Of a stretch of 64,000 bases of DNA, positions 1 through 10,984 are shown in pieces. The DNA comes from Phymatolithon calcareum (taxonomy: Eukaryota; Rhodophyta; Florideophyceae; Hapalidiales), in the NCBI GenBank assembly GCA_977006965.1, contig OZ345366.1, positions 62,001 to 126,000 of the forward strand, in the 5' to 3' direction. Every line of letters begins with the position of its first letter. Within the stretch, counting starts at the first letter, position 1. The position numbers and the translations under genes are program-made. A model generated the notes under the pieces. It did no database searches and was not told the origin of the DNA. It saw nothing but the letters and a program-made list of their open reading frames with translations.

Positions 1-904
1 TGTAAACGCATTGGTGCCCATGATTGCATGTTCTAGTTTGAGATGCAGTCTCTTTCTTAGATAGTTGTCGTACTAAATGAGCACCTTGAAATCCCTTAGA
101 TGTCGTGTGAGTCTAACCCGCCCATAATATGCGATTCACGAATCTTTTTTGTGCTGCACAATGTGATCCGTGCTTTGTGCAAATGTACAGTCTCAGCTCA
201 TGTTGCTTGCTTGGCGCTCTTCTAATTACCTCTTGGAGCTTGTTGCCTGCTAGCTCAAAAATGTATTTGACCACATCACAAGCTCCCACCGAGCCACTCA
301 TGCTCATACCATATCTTGAATTGAATACTGTTCTCATCCAGTGGCAATGAGCACTCTTAACATTGCATTTCCGCCCCCTGCACCTCTGTTCCACAGATAC
401 AAATTTCTGTCCTGAATGGTCCATGCACTTCCACCCCCACCCTTCGTACAATTGTTTTACATCGCAGTGCCCACGTGACCGCAAAATCAGCGCTCATGCA
501 AATTGAATGTTTTGATGACAATACTTGTGGATTCCATCAATCTCTTAGCTTCTTCCTGAATCTAGAGAAACGCGTCTCTTACCGTGTTGTCTTGTACCTG
601 ACATCTTCGGTCTCCTCCCACTTCGGATGCCCTGTGTTTTGCAATTCATCCTTCTTACCCTACGCCGTTGTGCAAAACATTCTTCCACCGGAATTTGTTC
701 ATGCATCGTGTATGGAGAAGTCGTTACATGTGCGTCATTCCCTCATGCGGTGAAGTGAATGTTTGGGCTCGTGAAAAAACGGTTTTCATTGTGCTGCCAT
801 TGTTTGCGCTGAATACTCGCAAATACATTTTTAAGGAGTGGTCAGCCCGTTTTTACCGTGCGATTGGGCTCAGAGAATAATTTTAGGAAATAAATGATCC
901 CTAA
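1..904. repeat. D1 repeat, 5' module (copy a)
   Basis: This segment is nearly identical to 40434-41340. Parts recur at 10985-11387 and 11846-12120, and a piece (about 400-620) recurs again after the LINE remnants at 15385-15600 and 44165-44400. No gene is recognised. The best-conserved open stretch is the plus-strand 3' end (about 770-880, with FIVLPLFALNTRKY), which is readable in all three full copies and ends at the same TAA. A minus-strand ORF (113-484) is also open in the 40 kb copy. Neither frame resembles a family I know. It may be the leader or promoter side of the element that carries the family A ORF. Confidence 0.75.
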
Positions 905-2127
905 GGTTTGCCGCGTCATCCGAATTACGCCTTGCCTGCGCACTCTGCAGTCAGCAACCCCCAGTGCGCCGCCCACCTGCATGCGGCGGCGTCCGCACCG
1001 CAGCAGTCTGCGGCCACCATTCGTGTTGTTGACGGTCTCCAGCGGCGAATTGCCTTCTATTTCGCCTACTTAGGCACTCGCCGTCTGCCATACCCTATTG
1101 TCCGATCAAACATCGGGCGCGTTCATGGCGATGAAGTCTGCCTGGTGCATCTCGCACTTGCTCCTTTTCCTCTGTCACTTCCCTCCATTCGCCCTCGGCT
1201 CGTTCTACCAATCCGACCACCTTTTCTCCTTCCACTGCAACCGCGCCCTGACTGCGGTCTCGGCAGATTTAACACCTTGCACTAGTTCCGTCACTGCTCG
1301 AACTTCCAGCACGTTCAGTGCAAAGCCGGTCTCGGCCAGGGCGTATGCCGGTCGTCGTCGTGGCGTGGCGACCACTCGTTAGCGCTGCGGTACTTCCCGG
1401 TACGCATGTGCCGGCAGGAGGTTGCGTACATTCGGCAAGCGCTCACTTGTGAACCGCGAGACGATGCGGAGAAGGTAATGAAGGACGTGCTGCGCGTGGG
1501 AGGGAGGGGCAACGCGCTGAAGGATGAGATGCGCATGTCGCGCGACGGCGCGTACGTGCGGACAGTAAATAAACCTTCTTAGGAGGCGACGCGAGTGGCG
1601 TTGCTGTGGTTTACCGCGCGGGGGGGGAGGAGTGTGTATGTCCGTTCGCAGTTCGGCAACTGGCTTTACCGCAAGGTGGCATCTTATTTGGCCGCCAATG
1701 CGCGCATGTGGCGACTGCTCGCGCCGACGCGGTTTCGCAGAGCGCGCAGGACGCGGGACGAGACACAGGTATGAAGGTTCATTTCGAGCGTGTGATGGGC
1801 ACAAAGCCGAAGTTGCGCACGAAGTGCAAGTCGCACATTCGTAGCCTGCGTTTGTGGTTTCGGGGGAATCAAGATGGTTGCGCGATGGATGCGGGTCGTG
1901 CAGGACGAGGCGGTGCAGGTAAGGTTCTACCGTGCGGAGTTCCGCGAGGTGCGGAGGGCAGTTGCGAGGGGGCAGAGGGAGGTGGATGAAGTTTGGAGGA
2001 AAATCGGGGGAAAGATTCTGAAAGTTTCCACCGAGACATATTGGCGGAGGAGAAGAAGAGATATGTGGATACGGTACGAAGCTTGTCGAAGAGGGTTGTC
2101 GCGTGGCAAGAGAAGAACTACAAGTAG
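905..2127 (+). pseudogene. family A repeat ORF, copy 1 (decayed, unknown function)
   Basis: Degenerate copy of a multi-copy coding unit also seen at 5865-7080, 9145-10956, 12125-13275 and 41341-42554. Readable blocks occur in order but in different frames: an N-terminal block with IAFYFAYLGTRR, a Cys/His-containing block (FHCNRA), a block with YLAANARMWRLLAP, then MRVVQDEAVQVRFYRAEF, and a charged coiled-coil end with RSLSKRVVAWQEKNYK followed by TAG at 2125-2127. Every copy stops at the same place. Frameshifts and stops break this copy. Coding ancestry is inferred from same-frame agreement between copies. I recognise no domain; it could be a transposon ORF or an amplified host gene. GC content is clearly higher than in the flanks. 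Confidence 0.6.
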
Positions 2128-2674
2128 AGTGTACGACGTCATTAATGCTCATGCGCTCTCTTTCAGGGACGGTAAGGTGCACTCGTGGGGATTGCAAGAT
2201 TTCGAATGTTTATCGCACGCAATTCTCGACCGCGTCACATGAGCAAGTAGTACTGGCGGTACGAAAGTAGTCTGGGGAACCTGTGGGGCACGGAGTTTCT
2301 GGGCGACGACAAGCAACACCGATTATGCGCTCATTTTTTCTTTTCCCTGCCAACCCATCTATTGTCCTTGAGACCGAAATGACGAACGCGCGGCCGCAGA
2401 AAGACGTTTTTTCTCAATTTTGCAATGTCCTTCGGGCCCTGTTCCACCGCTTTCAGTAGTGTATCCTCTTCGACCAAGGGTGGAAACAATTTAAAGAACG
2501 TGCATGACAAAGAAGGACCGAGACGTAGTTGACATAAACTAGTGACAACTTACTCAAATTGCATGTCCTTGTCGCTCTTGGGAGTGCATGATACCGTAGT
2601 TGCCTGACGCGTACACGATGCCTTCATAGACATAACATACAATATTATGCAAATTTGCTTATCATAATCATCAT
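2128..2674. repeat. D1 repeat, 3' module (copy a)
   Basis: Sequence downstream of family A, shared with 7081-7480, 13276-13850 and 42556-42860. Shared landmarks are CAAGCAACACCGAT near 2310 and the stretch around GACCAAGGGTGGAAAC near 2477. Homology to the other copies continues to about 3885, interrupted by the two insertions listed next. No ORF is supported here. Confidence 0.65.
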
Positions 2675-2824
2675 GTTGCTGAAGAAGAAGAAAAGTAAAT
2701 TTTTATTCTAAAGTTACGAACGCATCTGCTGACGCTTGGGGCAACTGTCCTAGTACGACGAGGTTTTGGCTGGATTCTGCTACACGATTCAGTGGACTAC
2801 AAAAACTCACCTCTGGTCTCGTTC
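2675..2824 (-). mobile_element. short retroposon tail, class T4
   Basis: Antisense copy of a short interspersed sequence that, in sense, contains GTCAGCAGATGCGTT, then an AAATAAAAA-type motif, then a TTC-rich tail. Other copies are at 24872, 28915, 36932, 57111 and 57478. ATGTTG lies on both sides and the element is absent from the matching D1 sites at 13830 and 42835, so it is an insertion. Lengths vary at the 5' side only, as expected of 5'-truncated LINE copies. Confidence 0.65.
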
Positions 2825-3023
2825 CTGATGTTGAAGAGCAATTCACATATGCCTCGTTCGCTACTCATTACTTTGCCTTATGAGCAGATTTTTTCATGTA
2901 TACCTGCACATTCTGCGTGCCTTTGGCAGGATGTCGTTCATTCATTGTGCAAGCAAAAGTGATTTTTCCCTAAGTTTCATTCATACTATTTTATTGTTAG
3001 CCAGCTGGACCGTGGATTACACG

Positions 3024-3775
3024 CCTTGAAGAAAGAATAGTAGCCCATGCAATTAACATAATCCTGGACGAGACAGAGTAAGCTCAAAGAATGAAAGATA
3101 GGAAACATGAGTAGAAACAAGGCGCCATATGGGGAACAGTAGACCAAACCGTTCCCTAAGTTAGAGATAGATATCAGAGAATTTTTTTCGTCTCCTAGAC
3201 CAGATTTTCGCGCTGAATCGATTTCTGCCATTGATTTTACAATATGGAAACGGTAAATTTGAATTACGATTAATTTCTGTTCCGCTGCTAAGGGATTGCA
3301 CGAAAACGGAATTTAGAGTTTTATGCATTTGAATGCTTGACTTTTGAATCATAATACGTTTACAGTGCGCGGAAGCAAGCACTGAACACTACAGACAGTT
3401 GCTTCCAGATTTGGATACCATTTCGTCTTGTATCATTTTTGAGCGTTTCATTAAAGTCATTGCTGGGCAATGCAATCTGGAGCCAATCATAATAGGATTT
3501 GTGTATGTTTAGGCAGTGTGAAAAACGCACTGCACTGACTTACAGAGAAGGAACTCCAAGGATCTTAGGAATTTTTTAAAAAAACAATCTTTCTGCGATG
3601 TACCGAACATCACGGAATAGTACTACATAAATTTTCAAATTTTTGCTCGCAGAAAGGCGGCATTCAGAAAATAAATTAAAAAACAACTTCACTGAAATGC
3701 GTTAGGGAACGGTTTGGTCTACAGCTCCCCACAGTTGGGTAAGAAAGCCACATTTACTATGAACTAAAGAACTTC
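3024..3775. mobile_element. insertion with 9-bp target duplication and inner inverted repeats
   Basis: GATTACACG occurs at 3015-3023 and again at 3776-3784, and the related D1 site near 14275 lacks the 752 bp in between. Inside, 3130-3159 and 3702-3731 are inverted repeats matching at 28 of 30 positions (inner core TAGACCAAACCGTTCCCTAA). This looks like a non-autonomous DNA transposon. A 9-bp duplication would fit the Mutator-like group, but the extreme ends are not convincingly inverted, so the superfamily is uncertain. No transposase ORF is present. Confidence 0.6.
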
Positions 3776-3885
3776 GATTACACGTCTAGGCCTGGTGCGT
3801 CACCAAATATTGCTCCTGGCTTCGTTCTGACACATTTTAGTAGTACCTGGCAGACCAGACGACGACTTTCGTTTATTCTACAAAT

Positions 3886-4540
3886 GTGTCCAAGCCGGCT
3901 TCATCGTTGGTCTGATTCATTTTTTATTCGATCGACTGTGGTCAGGCTGTCAAGGTTCCGGATATTGTTTTTGACACTGGTTGTCGGGCATGATGGTGGA
4001 AGATTCTGGACCGGTGGTGGGGGTGGCCTGCAGTATGAGCGGCAGAGAAATGCCATTTAATATGCAAATGGAAGTTTAGAGAGTGTCTCTCATGTGGCCT
4101 TTCCGCGTTCTCGCCAAACACGACGGCATCGCCGACTTACTCGAGTTTGTCAATTCAAGTGTACTTGGAAGAGTGATGCCGGCGGATTTCGAGATGTCCA
4201 GGGCCTTGATAAAGCAAAATGGACTTATTCCTCATTGTAGCACTCCCCTCTCAATACGAAGTCTCGGAGAGAAAACCTGTATTCCGCCGCGAAAGTGTGC
4301 TCGGACTGTGGTCGGTTGACCACACGTGTGCAATTTAGTGACATTGCAAGAACGCGTTAATAACACAATGTCAAGGAACGCGGAAGAACGTCTATTAAAC
4401 AATCGAAGCAGGGACACAACGTGTAAAATACGGTTTGACCGTAGCACTGGTCGGCCGCACGACCATCCGATTCAACAAGTGTCCTGAATATTGTCATACC
4501 CAACTCGTAGCCCGCAGTAACAGCCACGAGAGCCGGTCCA
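3886..4540. other. no recognisable gene
   Basis: Homology to the other D1 copies ends near 3885. The stretch holds only short ORFs (for example 4083-4319) without family features, repeats or composition to support them. Confidence 0.5.
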
Positions 4541-5310
4541 GCGGCGACCAACACTAGTGGATACGGTACAAATTTTGTCGAAACGGGTTGTTGCGTGGCA
4601 GGAGAAGAACTGCAAGTAGAGTGTTCTACGGAAGGGGTAAACTAGTAAATTTTGACACGTGCAGCTCACGTGACTGCCTGCTGGAGGACGGGTTCTGTGG
4701 ACAGAAAGTCGAGATGCTACGCGGAGACGAGAGCGGGCGAATGTGGTAGAAAGAGACGAACGCACAGCTGCACAGCGAAGTTTGGTCGGCATGTGGAGTT
4801 TTGCTAGCCCTCGTTGCGCATCTCTCTGCGCCTGTTTCACTGCCTCAACACTTGTAGCATTACCAGGAGATACACGATGTTAATTTTGCCGCGCGAGCAT
4901 CGCGCCGGCATGTGTTTGCGAGTGCTGAGTTCCACAATACCGCGTTCGTCGGTCCGGTGTAGTGGCAGTCTTCTTTGTTCCCCTGTATGCGAACGAGCGT
5001 TGTTATCCATGGAGTTCAACGCTACAAACACACTGTCCCTCCATATGCGACCTCAGCTCCGAATCGTGTTGACGGGGACTATGATATCCTTGTTCTTTTT
5101 TTCCAGTAATATCTAATCTCGCCGCCTGAGCCTTTCACGTTGTGCCGTGCGGTTGCAGATAATGTCTTATGCACACTTACTGTACTTTATCATTGCCGTG
5201 CGCGCACTGTGCTCCCATCCTTCGAGGCCAGTTCCATTGAAGACCAATGGCGCGGAAAGATTACAGTAGAACTAATGGTGCATGTCGCAAAACGGCAATT
5301 AACAGTTCAG
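4541..5310 (+). repeat. family A 3' end plus its downstream block
   Basis: Begins with the last residues of family A (SKRVVAWQEKNCK, stop at 4617-4619) and continues into a block shared with 7793-8420 and, in part, 53460-53930. The downstream block contains GCCGCGCGAGCATCGCGC and a stretch near CTCCATATGCGAC. ORFs in it are not conserved between copies, so it is treated as non-coding repeat. Confidence 0.6.
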
Positions 5311-5864
5311 AACAAAAGAGAGTTTATTACCTTTCGCGCGCTCAGCATTGTAGAACCTCGCGAAGGTCCACGTGCTGTTCAAGAATGTCGTCACACACCA
5401 GTTAGTCTTAGTGATCCGTTATGACCGCTGGTTTCCCAAACGAGGACCGGGCATGGCGAGGCGCCTACACCACCCACTTATCTCCGTGTGCTCCCGGAAG
5501 GAGCACTGAGCCGACCAAGACTTGGTGATTCTTATTCCGACTGCCTTCAGACACAATGCTGTGTTCGGGTGCTGTCGCATTTATACCATTCCGAATCTGG
5601 TCATCGGCGCTGGAGTATGAAGCGGCGCTCATCCAGAGCCAGTTAGACTGTCTCCGAATTTACTGTCTTGTTATGAGAAACAGGCGGCAGTGTGCGAGAC
5701 GGAGCCACTTGAGACCCGTTATTTCTTGTCTTCTCGACAGCGATTATTCCCGACCTCGAATTTGCGACAGTGCAGAATCAAAAAAAGCTGACTATCAGCT
5801 TCATGATAAATTTATCAAGAATCTTATTTTTCCAAATGTATCAAAACCAGTGCTCCCTAACGTT
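5311..5864. other. no recognisable gene
   Basis: Unique sequence between repeat blocks. The ORF at 5556-6038 starts here but its 3' half is simply the next family A copy read in one frame, so it is not a separate gene. Confidence 0.4.
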
Positions 5865-7080
5865 TTGCTGCTTGATCCGAATTACGCGTTGCCCGCGCAC
5901 TCTGCAGATCTGCCATCCGCAACCGCAGGTACGCCGCCCACCTGCATGCGGCGGCTTCCACAGCGCAGCAGACCGCGGTCACCATTCGTCATGTTGACGG
6001 TCTCCAGCTGCGAATTACCTTCTATTTCGCCTACATAGGCACTCGCCGTCCGCATGCCCTATTGTCCGAGCAAACGTCGGACGCCACGCAACTCGGTGTT
6101 CATCGCGATGACATCTGCATGGCGCGCCTGACTAGCGCTCCTTTTCTTCTTTCACTTGCCTTCATTCGCCCTCGGCTCGTTCTACGAATCCGACTACCGT
6201 GCTCCTCCCACTGTAGCTGCGCCGCCGACTGCAGTTACGGCAAATTAACCACCCTGAACAAGTTCCGTCGCTTCTCGAACTTCCTCCACACTTACCGCAA
6301 GGCCGGTCTGAGCCCGTGCGTCTGCCGGTCACCGTTGTGGTGTGGCGACCACTCGTTCACGCGGCGGTAAATCCAGGTCCGCGTGTGCCGGCAGGAGGTT
6401 GCGTGCATTCGGCAAGCGCTCACTCGTAAACCTTGAGACCATGACGAGAAGGTGATGGCAACGCGCTGAAGGATGATATGCGCTTCTCGCACGACGGCGC
6501 GTTTCGTGCGGACAGTGGATAAGCGTTCGTAGGAGGCGGTGCGCGCGGAGTTCTGTTGCGCGTGGGGAAGTATGGATGTGCGTTCGCAGTTCGGCAACCT
6601 GCTCTACCGCAAGGTGACATCTTATTTGGCCGCCAATGCGCGCATGTGGCGCCTGCTCGCGCCGTCGCGGGTGCGCAATGCGCACAGGACGCGCGATGAG
6701 GCGCGGGCAAAGTATCTGCGGAGGATGGAGGGTCATTTCGAGCGTGTGATGGGCACAATGTCGAAGTTGCGCACGAAGCGCAAGTCGCGCATTCGTAGCG
6801 TGTACAAGTGATTTGGGGAAAATCAAGAAGGTTGCGCGATGGATGCGGGTCGTGCAGGACGATGCGATGCAGGTAAGGTTCTACCAGACGGAGTTTGGCG
6901 AGGTGAGATGGGAGGTTGCGAGAGGAGGGAGTTGGATGAAGTTAAGGGGATATCGCGGGCAAGGTGGTGGAGAGGAGTTAGCGCCGGGATAGAGTGGCGG
7001 AGGAGAAGAAGAGGCTTGTAGATACTGTGAGTAGTTTGTCGAAGAGGGTTGTCGCTTGGCAGGGGAAGAACTGCAAGTAG
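5865..7080 (+). pseudogene. family A repeat ORF, copy 2 (decayed)
   Basis: Second full-length copy. It keeps the blocks in order: the N-terminal block near 5880-6100, a Cys/His block with CSCAADCSYGKL (about 6210-6245), YLAANARMWRLLAP (about 6625), HFERVMGTMSKLRTKRK (about 6735-6785), MRVVQDDAMQVRFYQTEF (about 6845), and SSLSKRVVAWQGKNCK with the shared TAG at 7078-7080. At least three frame changes separate the blocks. The block 6539-6811 is the longest stretch still open in the shared frame. Function unknown; a basic, helical, possibly nucleic-acid-binding protein is a guess from composition only. Confidence 0.6.
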
Positions 7081-7480
7081 AGTGTAGGATGCCACTAAAC
7101 TAAATCCTCATCCGCGCTCTTTTGGGAAGAGTAAGATGCACTCGTAGGGATTTCTCGCGCGCAATTCGCAAACGAGTCACATGAGCGAGCAGTACTTGCG
7201 GTGCGAAAGTAGTTTGAGAAACCTGTGGTGCACGGAGTTTCCCGACGATGACAAGCAACACCGATAATGCGCACACTATTTCTTCTCAATGCCAACCCAT
7301 GTATTCTCTTCGTCATCGAATTGACGAATGCGTGTTTGCAGGAAGTCGTTTTTTCTAGAATATGTAAAGTCCTTCTAGCGCTGTTTCACCACTCTCAGTA
7401 GTAGTAGTGTACCGCCTTCCACCAAGGATGGAAACGAATTTGAAGAGCATGCATGCCAAAAGAGGGACTGATGGAACGTT
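7081..7480. repeat. D1 repeat, 3' module (copy 2)
   Basis: Matches 2128-2500 and 13276-13680, including CAAGCAACACCGATAATGCG near 7255 and a stretch around GGATGGAAACGAATTTG near 7430. It runs straight into a second, truncated family A end. Confidence 0.6.
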
Positions 7481-7792
7481 GAAGAAGCGCAAGTCGGACA
7501 TTCGTAGAGTGCGCTTGTGGTTAGGAGGAATCAAGATGGATGCGCTGTGGATGCGCGTTGTGCAGGACGAGGCGGTGCAGGTAAATTTCTACCGCGCGGA
7601 GTTTGGCGAGGGGGGAGGGAGGTTGCGAGGGGACAGAGGGATGTGGATGAAGTTAAGAGGAAAATCGCGGGCAAGGTGGTGGAGAGGAGTTACCACCGCG
7701 ATAGACTGGCGGAGGAAAAGAAGAGGCTTGTGGATACGGTTCGTTGTTTGTCGAAACGGGTTGGTGCGTGGCAAGAGAAGAACTGCAAGTAG
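7481..7792 (+). pseudogene. family A C-terminal fragment
   Basis: A truncated copy that starts at KKRKSDIRRVRLW and carries RVVQDEAVQVNFYRAEF, VKRKIAGKVVERSYHRDRLA and the end SKRVGAWQEKNCK with TAG at 7790-7792. One frameshift lies near 7610. It abuts the 3' module of copy 2 directly, so two units lie head-to-tail with the second lacking its front. The last third (7517-7792) remains open. Confidence 0.6.
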
Positions 7793-8420
7793 AGTGTACT
7801 ACGGAAGGAGTGAACTAGTAAATTTTGACGCGTGCTGTTCACGTGGCTGCCAGATGGAAGACGGGTTCTGGGGACAGAAGTCAAGAATGTACGTGGAGAC
7901 GTGAGCGGGCGAATGTGGTGGAAAGAGACGAACGCACAGCAAAGCTTGGTCGGCATGTAGCGTTTTGCTAGCCGTCGTTGCCCGTCGTCTCTGGACCTGT
8001 TTCACTGCCTCACGACGTGTAGCATGAACGCGATATGCACGAGGTGAATTTGCCGCGCGAGCATCGCGCAGACATGCGCGCGAGTGCTGAGTTCCACATT
8101 ACTGCGTGCGTCGGTGCGGTGCAGTTGCAATTCTCTTTGTTCCCTACTTACGAATGAACTCTGTTATGCATGCGCGTTCAACGTTATAAACACGCTGTCC
8201 CTCCATATGCGACGTCAGGTCCGAATCGTGTTGACCGGGATTATCCCTGTTCCTTTTTCCCGAAATATCATATCTCGCCGTCTGAGCCTTTCAAGCTGCG
8301 ATTGCAGACGATGTCTTAGGCACACTTGCTTCATCTTTGCTATGCGCACTGCGCTCCCATACTTTGAAGCCAATTCCATTGAGGACGAATGGCATAGAAG
8401 TGTAGCCGGTGCCCAATGCG
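7793..8420. repeat. family A downstream block
   Basis: Matches 4620-5310 and 53460-53930. Shared landmarks include AAGACGGGTTCTGG near 7858 and CGCGCGAGCATCGCGC near 8053. No conserved reading frame across the copies. Confidence 0.6.
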
Positions 8421-9144
8421 CGAGTTGGCGACGCAATTCGCGGTCTGCTCCACAGCCTACTCAACTGCATTGGTCGCTTCAACAAATGCCAGCCTCGGTG
8501 TCGGTGCAGAAGTGGAAACTGCGGTGAGCTGAATTCTACTAAACGCACTTTGGGCGGGTAATGAGACTCACGCAGGATTGGGCTCTCAGTAAGACCACCA
8601 CCAATGTAGATGTCAGGGAAGTTCAGCGTGAACGAGATTGGAGTTTTTCGTACTATATCATATCAGCAGGGGAAAGTAGTGTACGAGGGGGAGGAAAGCA
8701 AATATTTGAAACTACGGGTTCGCATCAAAAAAACAAATATGAAACTAGATTTTCTGTCCAAAATGTTCGCTTGTAATTGCCGCTGTGAATATGAGAGGAG
8801 CGAATGATCGCGCGTTCATTCTGTGGTCAAATATAATGACCAAATTGCAAGATTTGGAATGGGCACACATTGTGCACGAAAGCTGGATTTTGTGCCAATA
8901 GTTTCGAAGCCTTCGGCTGACGCTAACACTCAAACCGTATTGATTAAGGCGTTGGATCAGCGTAGACATTGTCAATTGCTTTGCGCTCTGTAACCAGTGA
9001 GCGTTTATTGGGTGACATCCTCGAATACGCCGTGGCAGGTGTATACGAGTACATTAAATTCAATAATTTTGATGATACATCAATTCGCGCATAATTTTTC
9101 GTGGAGAAACGACTTCAGATTCTTATTTATTTTTTGATTCATTG
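8421..9144. other. no recognisable gene
   Basis: Short ORFs only (8561-8807, 8745-8975). None has a recognisable motif, start context or second copy in the window. Confidence 0.45.
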
Positions 9145-9706
9145 AAAATTTGCTTTCCTCCCCCTCGTTTTACCTTCCCCTGACAGCAGGTACTGTACCT
9201 TCACGTCGAGCAAATCAGTGCGTTCGCCGCGGACCAATCTACTTCGCCCTCGTACCCTGTCGTCCGCAACCGCCGGATATGATAACTTTGGCGAGCGCGG
9301 CACCGCGAATTCACTCTGCCACGCACCTTCCTGGCACGGCGTCGGACCGCGGCAGTCCAAGCAGCCGCCGCTCGCTATGTTGGCAGTCGCCAGCGCGAAA
9401 TAAGTGCCTATTGCGCCTACATATGCTCACCGCCGTCCATGTGCCATGCCGCCCATTATCCGAGCAAACTTCGGACGACATGCAACTCTGCGTTCATCGC
9501 GATAAAGTCTACATGGCGCTCCTGAGTAGCCCTCCTTTTCCTTATTCGCTTCCTTCCATTTGTCCTCGGCTGGTTCTACGAATCCGAGCACCGCTGCTCC
9601 ATCTTTACCACCCTGCACAAGTTCCGCCACTACGAGAACGTCCTGCTCGCTCACCTCAAAGCCGGGCTCGGACCGGGCTTCTGCTGACCGCCGTCCTGGC
9701 GTGGCG
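9145..9706 (+). pseudogene. family A repeat ORF, copy 3, front part
   Basis: Front half of a family A copy, more diverged than the others. The N-terminal block is corrupted, but the segment from about 9430 to 9700 still aligns with copies 1, 2, 4 and 5. It is cut at TCCTGGCGTGGCG (9694-9706), which is repeated at 10219-10231 on the far side of a LINE. Confidence 0.5.
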
Positions 9707-10218
9707 TATCAAAGGACATTGGGTATCTGGGGGAAGATGAATACCTTAAAGAAGCTCTGAAACAAGCGGAAGAAGGTATGGTGTCAAAAAAGCGACGCCT
9801 ACAAGCAACAGTCAAAGTCTGGTCGTTGGAAGAAGAGGGTCGGACAGTTAAAATCCCGATCGACGTACCGAACGACCTACCAGGAGTGCTATATATAAGG
9901 GACAGAACTACGCGGTTGAGATGCCTGCGAGTTATTTTCAACAGAGTTCCTTTGTGGAGAAAGTCCATTCTGGCGAAGTACTTTGGGCCTGGTGCTGTGG
10001 TGGAGCTTATCGTGTTGCAACGTATACTACGGACTATGAAGATGGACCAAGAAACGGAATATGAATGCAAAAGACTTACTCGGGCAGGGAGAGAAATTCG
10101 AATTAAGGAGATATTAGAAGGAGAGTAGAGAGATGAGTATCGAAAACATCGAGAAGCTGCCCTGTTACTCAACTTGAGGCTTTCGGAGCTTTTAAAATAA
10201 AATCAATATATATCCCCC
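9707..10218 (+). mobile_element. 5'-truncated LINE (tail class T3)
   Basis: Flanked by a 13-bp target duplication, TCCTGGCGTGGCG, at 9694-9706 and 10219-10231. The interior reads as the C-terminal part of a non-LTR retrotransposon protein: KKRRLQATVKVWSLEEEGR, LPGVLYIRDRTTRLRCLR, and VIFNRVPLWRKSILAKYF. It is closely related to the LINE at 48831-50042. It ends with GGAGCTTTTAAAATAAAATC and a short C-rich tail. The RT domain is absent, so it is a dead-on-arrival insertion. It was inserted after family A copy 3 already existed. Confidence 0.85.
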
Positions 10219-10956
10219 TCCTGGCGTGGCGACCGTGCTTTCGTGCGGAAAGTCTATCCCATGCGCGTGTACCGGCAGGAGACCGCGTGCATTCACAAAG
10301 CGCTCACGCGCTAGCCGCGAGACAAGGTAGAGCGGATAATGAAGGACGTGGTGCGTGTGCGGGGAGGGGTAACGCGCTGCGGGATGAGAAACACTTCGCG
10401 AGGGACGCGGGGTACGTGCGGTCGGTGGACAAGTTGACGTCTTCTTCGACGTGCGCGGAGTTGCTGCGGTTTATCGCGGGTGCGGGGAGGGCGGACGTGC
10501 GTTCGTAGTTTGGCAACCCGCACTCCCGGAAGGTTGCATCCTATGGGAAGGACAACGCCCGAATGCACCGCTTGCTCTCGTCTTTGCGTATGCGCAAAGC
10601 GTGTAGGTTGCGCGACGAGACGCGGGCAAATTAATTGAGGACAAGGAAGGGACACTTCGATCGCGTCATGGCGACAACGTCGAAGTTGCGGACGAAGCGC
10701 AAGTCGGATATTAGTAACGTGCGCAAATTGCTTGTGAAGATTAAGAAAGTTGCGAGGTGGATGTGCGTTGTGCTACCGCGCGGAGTTACGCGAGGTGCGG
10801 AGGGAGGTGGATGAAGTTAAGAGGAAAATAGCTGGCAAGATGGTGAAGAGGAGTTACCACCGCGATAGATTGGCGGATGAGAAGAAGAGGTTTGTGGATA
10901 CGGTACGAAGTTTGTCGAAACGGGTTGTTGCGTGGCAGGAAAAGAACTGCAAGTAG
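10219..10956 (+). pseudogene. family A repeat ORF, copy 3, rear part
   Basis: Continuation of copy 3 beyond the LINE. It resumes with the WRGDH-type block and runs through VKRKIAGKMVKRSYHRDRLA to SLSKRVVAWQEKNCK, with the shared TAG at 10954-10956. The last 69 codons (10750-10956) are open. About 200 bp of the middle are too diverged to place. Confidence 0.55.
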
Positions 10957-10984
10957 AGTGTACTACGGAAGGGTATCTGGTAAA

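Noticed and set aside
113-484. A 123-codon minus-strand ORF in the D1 5' module
   Set aside because: Open in copy c as well, but copies a and c are almost identical, so this is weak evidence. In the diverged copy b the frame breaks. Kept only as part of the repeat.
1379-2197. Long minus-strand ORF (272 codons) opposite family A
   Set aside because: Pro/Arg/His-rich composition is typical of the antisense of GC-rich coding sequence, and the frame is not kept in the same way in other copies. The plus-strand blocks are conserved.
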